NCBI GenBank assembly: GCA_030431095.1
Contig: JAUIJU010000020.1
Coordinates: 1 to 51,269 of the forward strand
DNA: 51,269 bases
Direction: 5' to 3'
Source of the DNA: Gammaproteobacteria bacterium
GTDB taxonomy: Bacteria > Pseudomonadota > Gammaproteobacteria > Xanthomonadales > SZUA-36
Position 1 is the first letter of the stretch, and each line of letters begins with the position of its first letter. Of this stretch, positions 17,181 to 26,744 are shown piece by piece. The position numbers and the translations under genes are program-made. Under the pieces are notes generated by a model. The model made no database searches. It saw only the letters and a program-made list of their open reading frames with translations, and had not been told where the DNA came from.

Positions 17181-17200
17181 TTTGTCTATATGTATGAATC
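17181..17200 (+). promoter_or_regulatory. AT-rich shared operator-like motif, copy 2
   Basis: TTTGTCTATATGTATGAATC on the plus strand matches 17 of 20 bases of the motif at 6938-6957. It lies in the 154 bp gap between the MFS stop at 17261 and the aldehyde dehydrogenase start at 17106, the only promoter space for the latter. Confidence 0.45.
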
Positions 17201-17260
17201 AGGCCATAGCATAACCAATGACCCCGGGCAGGGCCAGACGCCAGGCACGGGGTCGGGTGG

Positions 17261-18490
17261 TCAGTCTTCGGTGCGGATGCGGCGCAAAAAGAAGAACAGG
17301 GTCGCGCCGAGGAATGCGGCCGCCGAACTGATTACCAGGAACAGGGTGAACCCGCCGCTGAGCTCCAGGGTGAGGCTGAGCAGGGCGGAACCGAGGGCGA
17401 TCGCCATGGCCAGTCCACCCAGCAGGGTGCCCAGGGCGGTGCTGAAAATGGCCAGCGGAAAGTAACGCATCACCAGGTAGGCCAGCACGTCGCCTTCCGC
17501 CCCCAGCGCGAAGCCGAGCATCAGGATGGCCGGCATGACCAGCATCGGATCCGCCGTGCCGGTGGCGAGCACGCCCAGCCCAATGCCGGGCAGGCCCATC
17601 GCGATACCGCTGACCAGCCAGGCGGGAAAACGGTCCAGCGCGATGCCGCACAGCAAACGGCCGGCGATCACGCTGAAGGCGAACAGCGACACGGCGAAGG
17701 TGCCGGTGGCGGCATCCACGCCGTGGTCGAGCAGGACCACTTTCAGTTGCGCCGTCTGTAGCGTGAAGGACAGGTTGCACAGCAGCATGCCGGCCATGAT
17801 CAGTTGAAATGCCGGTCGCTTGACGATGTCCACGTAGTGGCTGAGCGGGCGTTTTGCCAACGACGAATCGGCGACGCTGTCGCTCGCCGGTGCCTGGCGC
17901 GGAATCATGCTGATCGCGATCAGGCCGGCCACGGCCGTGCCCGCCGCCAGGGCCATATAGCCGGCGCGCCAGCCGTGATTCTCGATAATGGACGACAGGA
18001 GGGGGATGGAGGCCGCGGCCACGGCCGGCGGCGTCACCGCCGCGATGGCCAGGGCGATGCCACGCGCCTGGTCCAGGTCCTGCGCGATCAGGCGACTGTA
18101 AATGGTGGCGCTGGTGGTGCCGCCAATCAGCACCACCTGGATCGTGACCAGCACGGCCAGTTGCCATAGCCCGCCCGTCATTCCGCCCAGCGCCAGCCAG
18201 ACCACCGGGGCGCAGATCACCCCCACCAGCGCGACGCGGCGCACACCGAAGGCGTCGGTCAGCCGCCCGGCGATGGGTTGCGCGAGAATTCCCAGGAACA
18301 GCAGAACGCCCACGTTGGCGATGTCGCCCCGGGTCCAGCCGAAGTCCTCGATCAGGTGCGGCGTGAACAGGTTGTTCACGTAGTTGACGACCGAGTATCC
18401 GGCCGCCTGGCCCAGTCCGGAAGCGACGATGCAGCGCCAGTTGACCCGCAGTTCCCTGAAATAGCTCACGCCCGACGGCTCAGGCGGCAT
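17261..18490 (-). CDS. MFS transporter, last gene of the nine-gene operon
   Basis: A 409-residue twelve-segment carrier, paralogous to the one at 7047: both share GYS-VNYV-N, GRLTDAFGVRRVALVG and NHGWRAGY-type segments. The ATG at 18490 overlaps the upstream aldehyde dehydrogenase by 11 bp; a GTG at 18469 is an alternative. It probably imports the substrate of the right module. Its position at the end of the operon that contains the GntR gene suggests substrate-controlled uptake. Confidence 0.88.
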   Translation of the reverse strand: MPPEPSGVSYFRELRVNWRCIVASGLGQAAGYSVVNYVNNLFTPHLIEDFGWTRGDIANVGVLLFLGILAQPIAGRLTDAFGVRRVALVGVICAPVVWLALGGMTGGLWQLAVLVTIQVVLIGGTTSATIYSRLIAQDLDQARGIALAIAAVTPPAVAAASIPLLSSIIENHGWRAGYMALAAGTAVAGLIAISMIPRQAPASDSVADSSLAKRPLSHYVDIVKRPAFQLIMAGMLLCNLSFTLQTAQLKVVLLDHGVDAATGTFAVSLFAFSVIAGRLLCGIALDRFPAWLVSGIAMGLPGIGLGVLATGTADPMLVMPAILMLGFALGAEGDVLAYLVMRYFPLAIFSTALGTLLGGLAMAIALGSALLSLTLELSGGFTLFLVISSAAAFLGATLFFFLRRIRTED

Positions 18491-19922
18491 CCGCGGGCTG
18501 GTAGCCCACGTAAGAGACCTCCTCGAGCAGCGCGTCAAATCCGAATGCCCCCCATTCCCTGCCATTGCCGGACATCTTGCAGCCGCCAAAGGGCGAGTAG
18601 GGATCAAGCAGTTCCAGGTCGCCGTTCAGGTTGACCTGCCCGGCGTGGATGCGTGCGCCGACGTCGCGCGCCTGTTCGATGGTGCCGGCATGGACGTAGG
18701 CGGCGAGCCCATACGGCGTGTCGTTGGCGATGCGAATGGCCTCCTCCACGTCGTCGTAGGGCTCAATGACCAGCACCGGGCCGAAGATTTCCTCGCGGGC
18801 GATGGTCATGTCGTTGCTGACGTCGGCGAAGATGGTCGGTTTGACGTAGTAGCCGGTGTCCAGGCCTTCGGGCTTACCCGGGCCACCGACCACCAGGGTG
18901 GCGCCTTCTTCGATCCCCGATTCGATCAGCCCCTGGACCTTGTCCCACTGCGAGGCGTTGACCAGCGGGCCGACGAAAGCGCCGCTGTCCGGCGCCCCCA
19001 CCTGCAGCGACTCCGCGGTGTTCCGGGCGATGTCGATCACTTCGTCCTGCCGCTCCCGCGGCACGATCATCCGCGAGGGCACCGAGCAAGTCTGTCCGGC
19101 ATTGATGAACATGTAGCGCACGCCGGAATCCACGGCCTTCTGGAAGTCCGCGCCTTCCAGCAGAACGTTGGGGCTCTTGCCGCCCAGTTCCTGGTGCACG
19201 CGCTTGACCGTCGGCGCCGCGTTGCGGGCGACCTCGATGCCGGCACGGGTGGAACCCGTGATCGAGATCGCGTCCACGTCGGGGTGTGCGCTCAATGCCG
19301 CACCGACGGTGGGTCCGTCGCCGAAGACCATGTTGAACACCCCGGGCGGCACCTCGGCGTCATCGAAGATCTCGGCCAGGATCTGCGCGGTGAAGGGCGC
19401 AAACTCGGAAGGCTTGAGCACCATGGTGCAGCCCACGGCCATGGCCGGGATCACCTTGGTGATGACCAGCGGGATCGGCCAGTTCCAGGGTGTGATGAAG
19501 CCGCACACGCCGATGGGCTGTTTGCGCACCAGCGTGCTGCCGCTGAGCTTTTCGAACTCGAAATTCTTCAGCACGTCGATGGCCACGCCGATGTGCGCGG
19601 CCGGCAGCGGTACGTGCGCCTCGCGGGCCAGCCACTCCGGGCAGCCCATTTCCTCGGTGAGCGCCTCGGCCAGGTCTTCCTTGCGCGCCTCGTAGCCCTC
19701 GGCGATGCGTTGCAACAGGGCGAGCCGGTCCTCGCGGGAGGTGGCCGCAAAGGCCGGAAACGCACGGCGTGCGGCGGCAACGGCACGGTCCACGTCGGCC
19801 GCGTCACCCATGGCGATGGTGCCCGCCGGGGACTCGGAGGCGGGGTTGATGACCTCGAACGTGTTCGAACCCGTGGGTTCGACCCAGGATCCGTCAATGT
19901 AGAACTTCAGGTGTTTACGCAT
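18480..19922 (-). CDS. NAD(P)+-dependent aldehyde dehydrogenase
   Basis: A 480-residue aldehyde dehydrogenase with Asn147 in TPWNWP, the cofactor loop ITGSTRAG, Glu245 in QELGGKSP and Cys279 in GQTCSV. The C-terminal MSGNGREWGAFG segment is usual. It sits between the CMD-like gene (15 bp gap) and the MFS gene (overlap). The substrate aldehyde may come from the ThDP-dependent enzyme encoded first in the operon, which is an inference from context. Confidence 0.95.
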   Translation of the reverse strand: MRKHLKFYIDGSWVEPTGSNTFEVINPASESPAGTIAMGDAADVDRAVAAARRAFPAFAATSREDRLALLQRIAEGYEARKEDLAEALTEEMGCPEWLAREAHVPLPAAHIGVAIDVLKNFEFEKLSGSTLVRKQPIGVCGFITPWNWPIPLVITKVIPAMAVGCTMVLKPSEFAPFTAQILAEIFDDAEVPPGVFNMVFGDGPTVGAALSAHPDVDAISITGSTRAGIEVARNAAPTVKRVHQELGGKSPNVLLEGADFQKAVDSGVRYMFINAGQTCSVPSRMIVPRERQDEVIDIARNTAESLQVGAPDSGAFVGPLVNASQWDKVQGLIESGIEEGATLVVGGPGKPEGLDTGYYVKPTIFADVSNDMTIAREEIFGPVLVIEPYDDVEEAIRIANDTPYGLAAYVHAGTIEQARDVGARIHAGQVNLNGDLELLDPYSPFGGCKMSGNGREWGAFGFDALLEEVSYVGYQPADAA

Positions 19923-19937
19923 GGAAAACTCCTTGCA

Positions 19938-20558
19938 TCAGTCGTTGGCGCCGGGTCTTTTGCCGGCATAAAAATCCTTGAGCTGGTCGGGGTCTGCCGA
20001 AAAGTCGTCGAGAACCTGGGCGTTCGCCAGGTTGGATGTGTGGCTGACCACAACATAGAGCCCGATCACCGCGACGAGTTGCATCAGGCCGCGCTGCCCC
20101 AGGGCCCTGACCACGCGTTCTCGCGTGTCAGCGGCGAGGGTCGCGGTCTCGAGCAGTTGCAGGTTGGCGTCGTAGACGGCGCGTTCGGTCGGGTCGTCGA
20201 AGGGCGGGGTTTCATCCGCCCCGATGGCCTCGATGACGGCGTCGCTCAGTCCTTCATTCCGTGCAAAAGGCGTGTGGAACTCGTATTCGACCACGGTGCC
20301 CAGCCGTATGGAGGTGGTCAGCACCACCAGCTCCCGGAGCTTGCCGGGCAATTCCGACCGCGCCCGGATGGCATCGGCAATCTGCAGCATCAGGCGCCCG
20401 AACTCCGGAAACTGCAGCCAGGCGTTGTACAGGTCCGGCAGTCGCTCAGCCTCGGGGCCGCCGGTGTAGAACCCGCGGGGACCCAGCGTCAGGTCATCCC
20501 AGAGCGCACGCTGAGTTTCGTCCAGATCTTCCTTGCCCAGGATCGGAAACTGGCTCAT
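19938..20558 (-). CDS. Carboxymuconolactone decarboxylase-like protein
   Basis: A 206-residue AhpD/CMD-fold protein. The core segment KLRELVVLTTSIRLGTVVEYEFHTPFARNEGLSDAVIEAI is the recognisable repeat, with the conserved His of the CMD family. The CxxC redox pair of AhpD is absent, so a peroxidase-partner role is unlikely and a decarboxylase or lactone-type role is more likely. The start overlaps the NTF2-like stop by four bases (ATGA), which supports the ATG at 20558. The true reaction is unknown. Confidence 0.85.
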   Translation of the reverse strand: MSQFPILGKEDLDETQRALWDDLTLGPRGFYTGGPEAERLPDLYNAWLQFPEFGRLMLQIADAIRARSELPGKLRELVVLTTSIRLGTVVEYEFHTPFARNEGLSDAVIEAIGADETPPFDDPTERAVYDANLQLLETATLAADTRERVVRALGQRGLMQLVAVIGLYVVVSHTSNLANAQVLDDFSADPDQLKDFYAGKRPGAND

Positions 20559-20974
20559 TGACTCATCTCTCCTACGTAATCGAAAAGCACCTTGCGGTGG
20601 CGGAAGCGCCATTGCCCGTCCTGTCGGACCAGGTGGTCCTCGTAGCGCCCTGCCAGCCAGCTGGCCAGCGGGCGCGGGCCGTCGGGCCGCACCACCAGTA
20701 CGTAGCTCATGGCGTGGGCCTGGTCGCCGTCGACCCGGATGATTTCATTGGACACGAAATGCATCATCCGGGTGGTGCCGTCGGGCACCGGAATCAGCTC
20801 CAGGAACTCGCGGAGTTGGGCCTTGCCGCGATGCACGCCGCGTTCACCCCGATCAAACACACCGTCGTCGGTGAACAGCCCGAGCCAGTTGGTGAAATCC
20901 GCGGCGTCAAAGCAGTGACAGTAGCCAGCCATCGTTTCCTGGATAGCGACACGATCTACGAGCGGTTGGGTCAT
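20555..20974 (-). CDS. SnoaL/NTF2-like protein, ring-dioxygenase beta-like fold
   Basis: A 139-residue NTF2-like protein: IQETMAGYCHCFDAADFTNWLGLFTDDGVFD is the classical first helix and turn, and GRYEDHLVRQDGQWRFRHRKVLFDYVG is the closing strand pair. This subgroup includes isomerases, dehydratases and small dioxygenase subunits. Both ends overlap neighbours by four bases (ATGA), so it is translated together with the GntR gene upstream and the CMD-like gene downstream. No substrate can be proposed from sequence. Confidence 0.85.
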   Translation of the reverse strand: MTQPLVDRVAIQETMAGYCHCFDAADFTNWLGLFTDDGVFDRGERGVHRGKAQLREFLELIPVPDGTTRMMHFVSNEIIRVDGDQAHAMSYVLVVRPDGPRPLASWLAGRYEDHLVRQDGQWRFRHRKVLFDYVGEMSQ

Positions 20975-21687
20975 TCGGTGGGACCCGTCTCCCCTTCGCC
21001 CGAGGCCTTCGCTTCGGCTGCGACCTGCGCCTCCAGCGCCTGCCAGGCGCTGGCGATGTGCTCGCGCATTTTGCGTTCGGCCAGCTCGGGGTCGCGTTTT
21101 TCGATGGCGTCCACGATGGCTTCGTGTTCGTCGCACACGGCCTGGATCCGCTCGGACGTGGCGGTGAACTTGTACCGGTTCGCACGCACCAGGAAATAGA
21201 GGTCTTCACTGAGCATCTGCGCCAGGCGCTCGTTGCGGCTGCCGTTCATGATGGAGGTGTGAAACTCCACGTCGTCCGATTCCCGGTAACCGGGTTTGCG
21301 CTTGTCGGTTTTCTCCCGGCTGCTGTGGTTGCGGGCGAGTTCGCGCAGCTGTTTGATCTCTTCGTCTTCCATGTTGCGGGCGGCCAGCGCGCAGGCCAGG
21401 CCCTGCAGAACCTCCTGCACCTGAAGGATTTCCCGGAAGTCTTCCAGGGTCAGGTCGACGACGTGGACGCCGACGTTGGGCTTGCGCTGGACCAGGCGGC
21501 GCCCTTCCAGTCGGCGAATCGCTTCGCGAAGCGGCCCCCGGCTGACGCCCAGCGCCTTGGCCAGGCCCTGCTCGCTCAATCGGCTGCCCGGTTCGAGGTC
21601 CCCCTTGAAGATCGCGGTTTCGAGCCGTTCGGTCACGACGTCCACCAGGGACTTGGCCTCTACCTTTCGGGTCAGTGAACTTGTCAT
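20971..21687 (-). CDS. GntR-family regulator, FCD domain
   Basis: A 238-residue FadR-type GntR protein. The winged helix covers about residues 12-78 (RLSEQGLAKALGVSRGPLREAIRRLEGRRLV). The FCD domain keeps the metal-binding pattern: Asp139 and His143 (DVEFH), His188 (CDEHEA) and His210 (MREHI). Such regulators bind small organic acids and usually recognise TGT-N(1-2)-ACA palindromes. Three such sites lie in this module (26745, 27820, 31944), the first upstream of the operon that contains this gene, so autoregulation is likely. The start is 9 bp after the SDR stop. Confidence 0.92.
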   Translation of the reverse strand: MTSSLTRKVEAKSLVDVVTERLETAIFKGDLEPGSRLSEQGLAKALGVSRGPLREAIRRLEGRRLVQRKPNVGVHVVDLTLEDFREILQVQEVLQGLACALAARNMEDEEIKQLRELARNHSSREKTDKRKPGYRESDDVEFHTSIMNGSRNERLAQMLSEDLYFLVRANRYKFTATSERIQAVCDEHEAIVDAIEKRDPELAERKMREHIASAWQALEAQVAAEAKASGEGETGPTE

Positions 21688-21696
21688 GTGCGTATC

Positions 21697-22488
21697 CTAG
21701 TTCTGCGGCTCCCGTGGCGTCCATTCGGCGTTACGACCGAATTCGGAAAGGTACTTGGTGGAGGTCCAGCCGCCATCCACCACGATCTCCTGTCCATTGA
21801 TGAAGCTGCCACCCGGGGAGCACAGGAATGCGACCGTGCTGGCCACGTCCTCGACCTTGCCCAGCCGGGGGTAAGGCGTCATGTCCACGTTCATCCGGCG
21901 GAATGATTCGTCTTTGAGACGCTCTTCCACCATTGCCGTGTGGATGACGCCCGGCGCCACGGCGTTCGATCTTATACCGGTCGCGCCGTACTGGCAGGCG
22001 ATATGCCGGGTCAGGCCGGTCAGGCCCGCCTTGGCGGCCGAGTAGGCGCCACCCCGCAGCCCTCCGATCACCGCGAAGGTCGAGGTGATGTTGATGATGG
22101 CGGACCCTTTCGGCATGTGTGGCAACGCCTCGCGCGACAGGCGAAACGGCGCCCGCAACATGACCTCGATGTAGTGGTCGAAATTGGCGTCGTCGGCTTC
22201 GTGCAGGGGTTTGGGGCTGCCGACGCCGGCATTGTTGACCAGGAAGTCGATCTGCCCGAACCGGTCCACGGCCCGTTCGACGATCCGCCGGGGCGCGTCG
22301 TGGTCGGTGATGTCCACCGCCAGCGTGGCCAGGCGATCCGGGTCGTCGACGACGGCGTCGAGGTTTTCAAGCTTCTCCGGCGTGCGGCCGACGCCGACGA
22401 TGGACATGCCCGCCTCCGCGAGTTTGCGGGCGCAGCCCAGTCCAATACCGCTTCCCGCGCCCGTGATGATCGCTACCTGACTCGCCAT
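21697..22488 (-). CDS. SDR-family oxidoreductase
   Basis: A 263-residue classical short-chain dehydrogenase/reductase with TGAGSGIG at 9-16, LVNNAG at 83-88, Ser136 (NITSTF), Tyr149 and Lys153 (YSAAK). Asp59 (LAVDI) and the short loop after the second strand leave the cofactor preference open. The ATG at 22488 follows CGGAG; a longer frame running into the ligase gene has no support. It lies between the CoA ligase (52 bp gap) and the GntR gene. It probably oxidises a 3-hydroxyacyl-CoA or a related alcohol. Confidence 0.92.
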   Translation of the reverse strand: MASQVAIITGAGSGIGLGCARKLAEAGMSIVGVGRTPEKLENLDAVVDDPDRLATLAVDITDHDAPRRIVERAVDRFGQIDFLVNNAGVGSPKPLHEADDANFDHYIEVMLRAPFRLSREALPHMPKGSAIINITSTFAVIGGLRGGAYSAAKAGLTGLTRHIACQYGATGIRSNAVAPGVIHTAMVEERLKDESFRRMNVDMTPYPRLGKVEDVASTVAFLCSPGGSFINGQEIVVDGGWTSTKYLSEFGRNAEWTPREPQN

Positions 22489-22540
22489 TGATCGCTCCGT
22501 GTTCTCATTGAGGTGATGGGTCATTCTCCCGCAGTTCGGC

Positions 22541-24193
22541 TCAGGCCGTGGCCTGGCATTGGGCAAGTTCGGCCTGGATCTTGTGTTTCAGCACCTTGCC
22601 GGCATCGTTCCTGGGCAAGGCGTCACGCAGCACCACGGCTTCGGGAAACTTGAACCTGGCCACGCCCTGCGCATCCAGGAAGTGCGCCAGCGCGGCCACA
22701 TCCGGCCCCGGGAGGCCATTGGCGACAATGACGGCGCAGGCGCGCTCGCCCGTTTTCGGGTCCGGAATGCCGACGATGGCCACCTCCGCGATGTCCGGGT
22801 GGTCGACCAGGAGGTCTTCGATTTCCTTCGGCGAAATGTTTTCGCCCTGCCGGATAATGACGTCTTTCGAACGGCCCGACACCAGCAGATAGTTCTCGTC
22901 CACCCAGTGGCCCAGGTCGCCGGTGCGGTAGAACCCCAGCTCGTCGAAAACGTCGCTCTCGCTATCCGCGCAACGGTAGCCGGCCAGCATTTGTGGTCCG
23001 CGAACGCGGATCTCGCCTTCACCGGGGCGCGACGTCGCGTCCTCGACGATTCGCACCTCGGCGATTCCCGGGCGGCCGTCGGTCTCCGCCGCGTGGTCGA
23101 GGTCAGCGGGGTCGAGCGAACCGATCGTGGTCACCGGCACCTCGGTCGAACCATAGACGCGGGTGACCACGGCCCGGTCGAAATGCGCCGCCGCGCTGCG
23201 AATCAGCGAGGGCGGCACGGAGGCGCCGCCGCACACGAACAGTTTCAGCGCGGGCAAGGTTTCTTTCCGCGACCTGGCGACGTCCAGCAATTGCGCCAGG
23301 AACGGGGTGGCGCCCGCGATGTGCGTGCAGGGCCTGTCCGCCGCGAGGTCGAGCGCGGCTTCGGGGTCCCAGTGATCCATCAGCACGGCCTTGACGCCCA
23401 GCAACAGGGGGGCTTCGAAGGCGTAGATCGAGCCGCCGATGTGGCTGATGGGCGAAGGCACCAGGAAGCAGTCGCCCGGTTCAGCCATCCAGTGCTGGCC
23501 GATCTGGCGCAACAGGGCATGAATGCTGTTATGGGTGTGCAGCACGCCTTTCGACGTGCCGGTGGTGCCGGAGGTGTACATCACCATGCGCACGGCGTCC
23601 GGGTCGGGTTCGGGCAGCCGCTGCCCGGCGCTCCCTTCCAGGAGCCGTGCGTACGACTCGAACGGTCCCTGGTCGCCGCGCAGCACCACGACGGTGGGCG
23701 GGGCGTCCAGCTGCGTCACCACGCGCTCCATCATGGCGACGTAGTCGTGCCGGCGAAACGCTGCCGGAATGAAGATGAAACGCGAAGACGCGTCCTCGAG
23801 CATGAACGACAGCTCCCGCTCGCGCAGCGAAGGCAGCACCGGGTGCGCCACCATCCCCGCCAGGGTCGAACCCAGGTAGACCACCGCCGCTTCGTGCCAG
23901 TTCGGCAGCATGAATGAAACCACGCTACCGGCCGGCATTTCGGCCGCCAGGTGACGGGCCAGGGATTCCGCCTGGTTCAGCAGGGTCCTGCAGTCGAGTT
24001 CATGCGGGCCGTCTTCGACCAGTATCCGCTCAGGGGTGTCGCGGGCGGCCTGTCGAAGACTGTCCGCCAGGGTGGCGCGGACCCACCACCCATCCGCGTA
24101 GGCCTGTTCTGCCCGTGCGGCATCCCAGCGGATGGAGTGGCCATCGATGACCCGCCGCTCCACGGGTCGCTCAGTGCCTTCCGCGGGCTTCAT
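22541..24193 (-). CDS. AMP-forming acyl-CoA ligase (ANL superfamily)
   Basis: A 550-residue ligase with a standard phosphate loop [16 protein letters not shown], the adenylate motif VYGSTEVP, the hinge [11 protein letters not shown] and the C-terminal lysine in RNDAGK. The architecture is that of cyclohexanecarboxylate-, fatty acid- or crotonobetaine-type CoA ligases. It overlaps the GST gene by 23 bp. As the only ligase of the right module, it should activate the acid that feeds the acyl-CoA dehydrogenases downstream of it. It shares little with the ligase at 1138 beyond the family core. Confidence 0.93.
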   Translation of the reverse strand: MKPAEGTERPVERRVIDGHSIRWDAARAEQAYADGWWVRATLADSLRQAARDTPERILVEDGPHELDCRTLLNQAESLARHLAAEMPAGSVVSFMLPNWHEAAVVYLGSTLAGMVAHPVLPSLRERELSFMLEDASSRFIFIPAAFRRHDYVAMMERVVTQLDAPPTVVVLRGDQGPFESYARLLEGSAGQRLPEPDPDAVRMVMYTSGTTGTSKGVLHTHNSIHALLRQIGQHWMAEPGDCFLVPSPISHIGGSIYAFEAPLLLGVKAVLMDHWDPEAALDLAADRPCTHIAGATPFLAQLLDVARSRKETLPALKLFVCGGASVPPSLIRSAAAHFDRAVVTRVYGSTEVPVTTIGSLDPADLDHAAETDGRPGIAEVRIVEDATSRPGEGEIRVRGPQMLAGYRCADSESDVFDELGFYRTGDLGHWVDENYLLVSGRSKDVIIRQGENISPKEIEDLLVDHPDIAEVAIVGIPDPKTGERACAVIVANGLPGPDVAALAHFLDAQGVARFKFPEAVVLRDALPRNDAGKVLKHKIQAELAQCQATA

Positions 24194-24833
24194 CGTAGGC
24201 CGCCTGGGCTCGTGTCAGGTCGTCGAGTACGGGGCCGACGACAGGGTGTGAGCTGATCTGCGCGTAGTATTCGCGCAACGCCGCGTGCGGCTGCAGCAGG
24301 TCCTCCCCGATGCCCAGCAGCCTGGCGATGCGCTCACTCAGGTGAAGGGCGGGTGGCAGGGCGCAGTCCGCCAGCGTAAGACCTGCCTCCGCCTGCGGCA
24401 GGGGTGGGTCGAAAAAGTGGGCGAGGGCGGCCAGCCCCGCCTTCCAGTGCCTCAGCTCACCGGCCACCACCGCGTCGTCGCGCGCGTCCGGGTCGAGCTG
24501 TGTGAAGCACCGGATGACCGGGGCCATGACATAGTTGTCCACGATTCGGATCAGCAGGTTCACCTGCGCGCGATGTTCGGGGTCGTCGGGTCGCAGTGAC
24601 GGTGTCGGATAGCGGTCCTCCAGGTAGTCGAGTATGACCTCCGACTCCGGGATCACCGTGCCGGCGTCGGTGACCAGCACGGGGATCTTTGCGATCGGGT
24701 TGATCGCCAGGTACTCCGCCGACTTCAGGCCTGCACGCGGCAGAGGCTCGGGCGTGATCTCGAGCCCCTTGGCGCGTGCCCCGATCGTCAACCGGCTGCC
24801 GAATGGCGAGTTGGGGCTCGTGTAGATCTTCAT
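24171..24833 (-). CDS. Glutathione S-transferase family protein
   Basis: A 220-residue GST: thioredoxin-like N-terminal domain with SPNSPFGSRLTIGARAKG, the cis-proline region KIPVLVTDAG and the glutathione-contact pair ESEVILDYLEDRYP, followed by an all-helical C-terminal domain. Ser6 or Ser9 would supply the activating hydroxyl. GSTs in catabolic operons serve as isomerases, dehalogenases or detoxifying enzymes. It lies 18 bp after the ThDP enzyme and overlaps the ligase start. No substrate is evident. Confidence 0.9.
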   Translation of the reverse strand: MKIYTSPNSPFGSRLTIGARAKGLEITPEPLPRAGLKSAEYLAINPIAKIPVLVTDAGTVIPESEVILDYLEDRYPTPSLRPDDPEHRAQVNLLIRIVDNYVMAPVIRCFTQLDPDARDDAVVAGELRHWKAGLAALAHFFDPPLPQAEAGLTLADCALPPALHLSERIARLLGIGEDLLQPHAALREYYAQISSHPVVGPVLDDLTRAQAAYDEARGRH

Positions 24834-24851
24834 GTGACGCCCACTCTGGTA

Positions 24852-26555
24852 TCAGTACGAAAAGTCGGTGTACCAGGTCTTGTACTCGTCGTAGTTCGGC
24901 GGCTGGCCGGCGTTTTCCTTGCCGTCGATGGGGATCTGCACCACGGCCGGCTTGCCGCTGGCCAGGGCGCGCTCGATGGCCGGGCCGATGTCCTCGGCGT
25001 TTTCCACGTATTCGCCATGGGCGCCAAAGCCTTCGGCAATCTTGTCGAGGCGCACCTTGCCCCAGTGCGATCCGGTCTCGGCGGATTCGGGGCCCACGAT
25101 GGTCCGGTAGGCGCGTACCTCGAGACCCCAGGCATAGTCGCAACCGACCACGCAGATGATGGGCAACTTCAGGCGAACGGCGGTTTCGATTTCGGAAATA
25201 TGGAACAGGAAGGCCGAATCGCTGGAGTACAGCATCACCCGCTGGCTGTCGCCCACGGCGAGCTGTGCGCCGATGGCGTAGGGCAGACCGGTGCCGAGAT
25301 GACCGAAGTTCTGGTTCCACACCAGGTCGGTGGGTTTCTGTTGATTGTATTCCCAGGCGAAAATGGTCAGCGCGCCGCCATCACGAACGAACACCGCGTC
25401 TTTCGGAAACGCCTTGGTCACCTCGTAGGCGAAAACGGAGGGGTGAACCGGGACGGAAGGTGGGGGCAATTGCGCGTCCCGCTCCTTGCGGTGCTGGGCG
25501 TGTTTTTCCAGCAGCGCGTCGAATTCGGGCGTGCGCTCGCGCTGCGCACCGGCCAGCCCCTCGACCAGCTGGGGCACCACGGCGCGCAGATCGCCGACCA
25601 GTGGCACGTCGATCGGCCGGTTCACGCCCATGGCGACCGCGTCACGCTCGACGTAGATCCACTTGCGGTCGACATTGCCCTTGTTCCAGTGGCCCAGCTT
25701 GCCATGGTGAACCGGTTCGCCGATTTCGGTGCCGATGGCGATGACCAGGTCGGACTTGTGTACGGCCTCGTTGCCGGCGGGAGAAAAACCGTAGGGGAAC
25801 ATGCGCTCTTCCAGGCCCCGGATGTAGGAACAACCGCCGGAGGTCTGGATGATCGGGCACTCGAGGGCGCGGGAGAGTTCGCCGACGACCTCGTGTCCAC
25901 GCGAGACGAAGACGCCGTGCCCGACCAGGATGATCGGGTTTTCCGATGCCTTGATCAATTCCAGAGCCCTTTCCACTTCCTTCGATCCGGCGGACGGTTC
26001 GACCAGCCGATACGTTTCCGGCGCCGGCGGCGGCGGCAGGTCCAGTTCGCGCATGATCATACCCATGGGGTACTCGATGAACACGGGACCGGGTTCACCG
26101 CTCAGGGCCTGGCGAAAGGCCTCGTGGAAAATTTCGTCGACCTGGTCTTCGTACTCGATCACGCCGACGTATTTCATCGAAGATTTGAAGTGCTGCGGCT
26201 GGTTGATGTACTGGATGCGGCCGCGGCGAACACGCTGGTCGGCGATGTTGCTGCGCTGGCCGCCGATGAAGATGATCGGGGTGTATTCCTTGCGGGCATT
26301 GACCGCGGCGGGCAGCAGGTTGGCCACGCCTGGTCCCTGGTTGCCGACGCAGACCACCGGCTTGCCGGTGACCTTGTACATGGCCTCGGCCATGAACGCG
26401 CCGGCTTCTTCGTGGTGGGGCGTGATGACCCGCATGCCGCGACGCTCCGCTTCCGTAAACAGGTGCAGGAAGCTGGGGTCGGGGATACCGAAAATGGTGT
26501 CGATTCCCTCAGCCTGCATCAGGTCGAGAACGCGTTCATAAAGCTTCACTGACAT
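24852..26555 (-). CDS. ThDP-dependent enzyme, acetolactate synthase/benzoylformate decarboxylase fold, odd ThDP motif
   Basis: A 567-residue three-domain ThDP enzyme. The activating glutamate is present (Glu49 in PHHEEAGAFMAEAMYK). The normally strict GDG...NN cofactor motif reads SDS at 445-447 and CD at 472-473 (VVGCDYAWG), so Asp446 and Asp473 would have to hold the metal. The family carries out decarboxylation or carboligation of 2-keto acids or 2-hydroxyacyl-CoAs. As first gene of a nine-gene operon with an aldehyde dehydrogenase, it could release an aldehyde. The altered motif makes cofactor use uncertain. Confidence 0.88.
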   Translation of the reverse strand: MSVKLYERVLDLMQAEGIDTIFGIPDPSFLHLFTEAERRGMRVITPHHEEAGAFMAEAMYKVTGKPVVCVGNQGPGVANLLPAAVNARKEYTPIIFIGGQRSNIADQRVRRGRIQYINQPQHFKSSMKYVGVIEYEDQVDEIFHEAFRQALSGEPGPVFIEYPMGMIMRELDLPPPPAPETYRLVEPSAGSKEVERALELIKASENPIILVGHGVFVSRGHEVVGELSRALECPIIQTSGGCSYIRGLEERMFPYGFSPAGNEAVHKSDLVIAIGTEIGEPVHHGKLGHWNKGNVDRKWIYVERDAVAMGVNRPIDVPLVGDLRAVVPQLVEGLAGAQRERTPEFDALLEKHAQHRKERDAQLPPPSVPVHPSVFAYEVTKAFPKDAVFVRDGGALTIFAWEYNQQKPTDLVWNQNFGHLGTGLPYAIGAQLAVGDSQRVMLYSSDSAFLFHISEIETAVRLKLPIICVVGCDYAWGLEVRAYRTIVGPESAETGSHWGKVRLDKIAEGFGAHGEYVENAEDIGPAIERALASGKPAVVQIPIDGKENAGQPPNYDEYKTWYTDFSY

Positions 26556-26744
26556 GTTGGATTCTCCTGCGGTTTATTCGGTATCAGTTGGTCTGTCCGG
26601 CCTGGTGCCGGACCGATGCGTGTGGCCGGTTGTTCCGTGTTGAGCGCCGGTGCGTCGATTCCCGATGTCGCCGGTGTCAGGTGACGTTGTCCCAGCGGAG
26701 CCATTTGTCGGGTCGACGGCCACTTACGATGACGCAGCAATTGC

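Noticed and set aside
18645-20561. 638-residue open frame on the plus strand
   Set aside because: Antisense to the aldehyde dehydrogenase and CMD-like genes, both with intact catalytic motifs.
24834-26552. 572-residue open frame on the plus strand
   Set aside because: Antisense to the ThDP enzyme; no recognisable segment.
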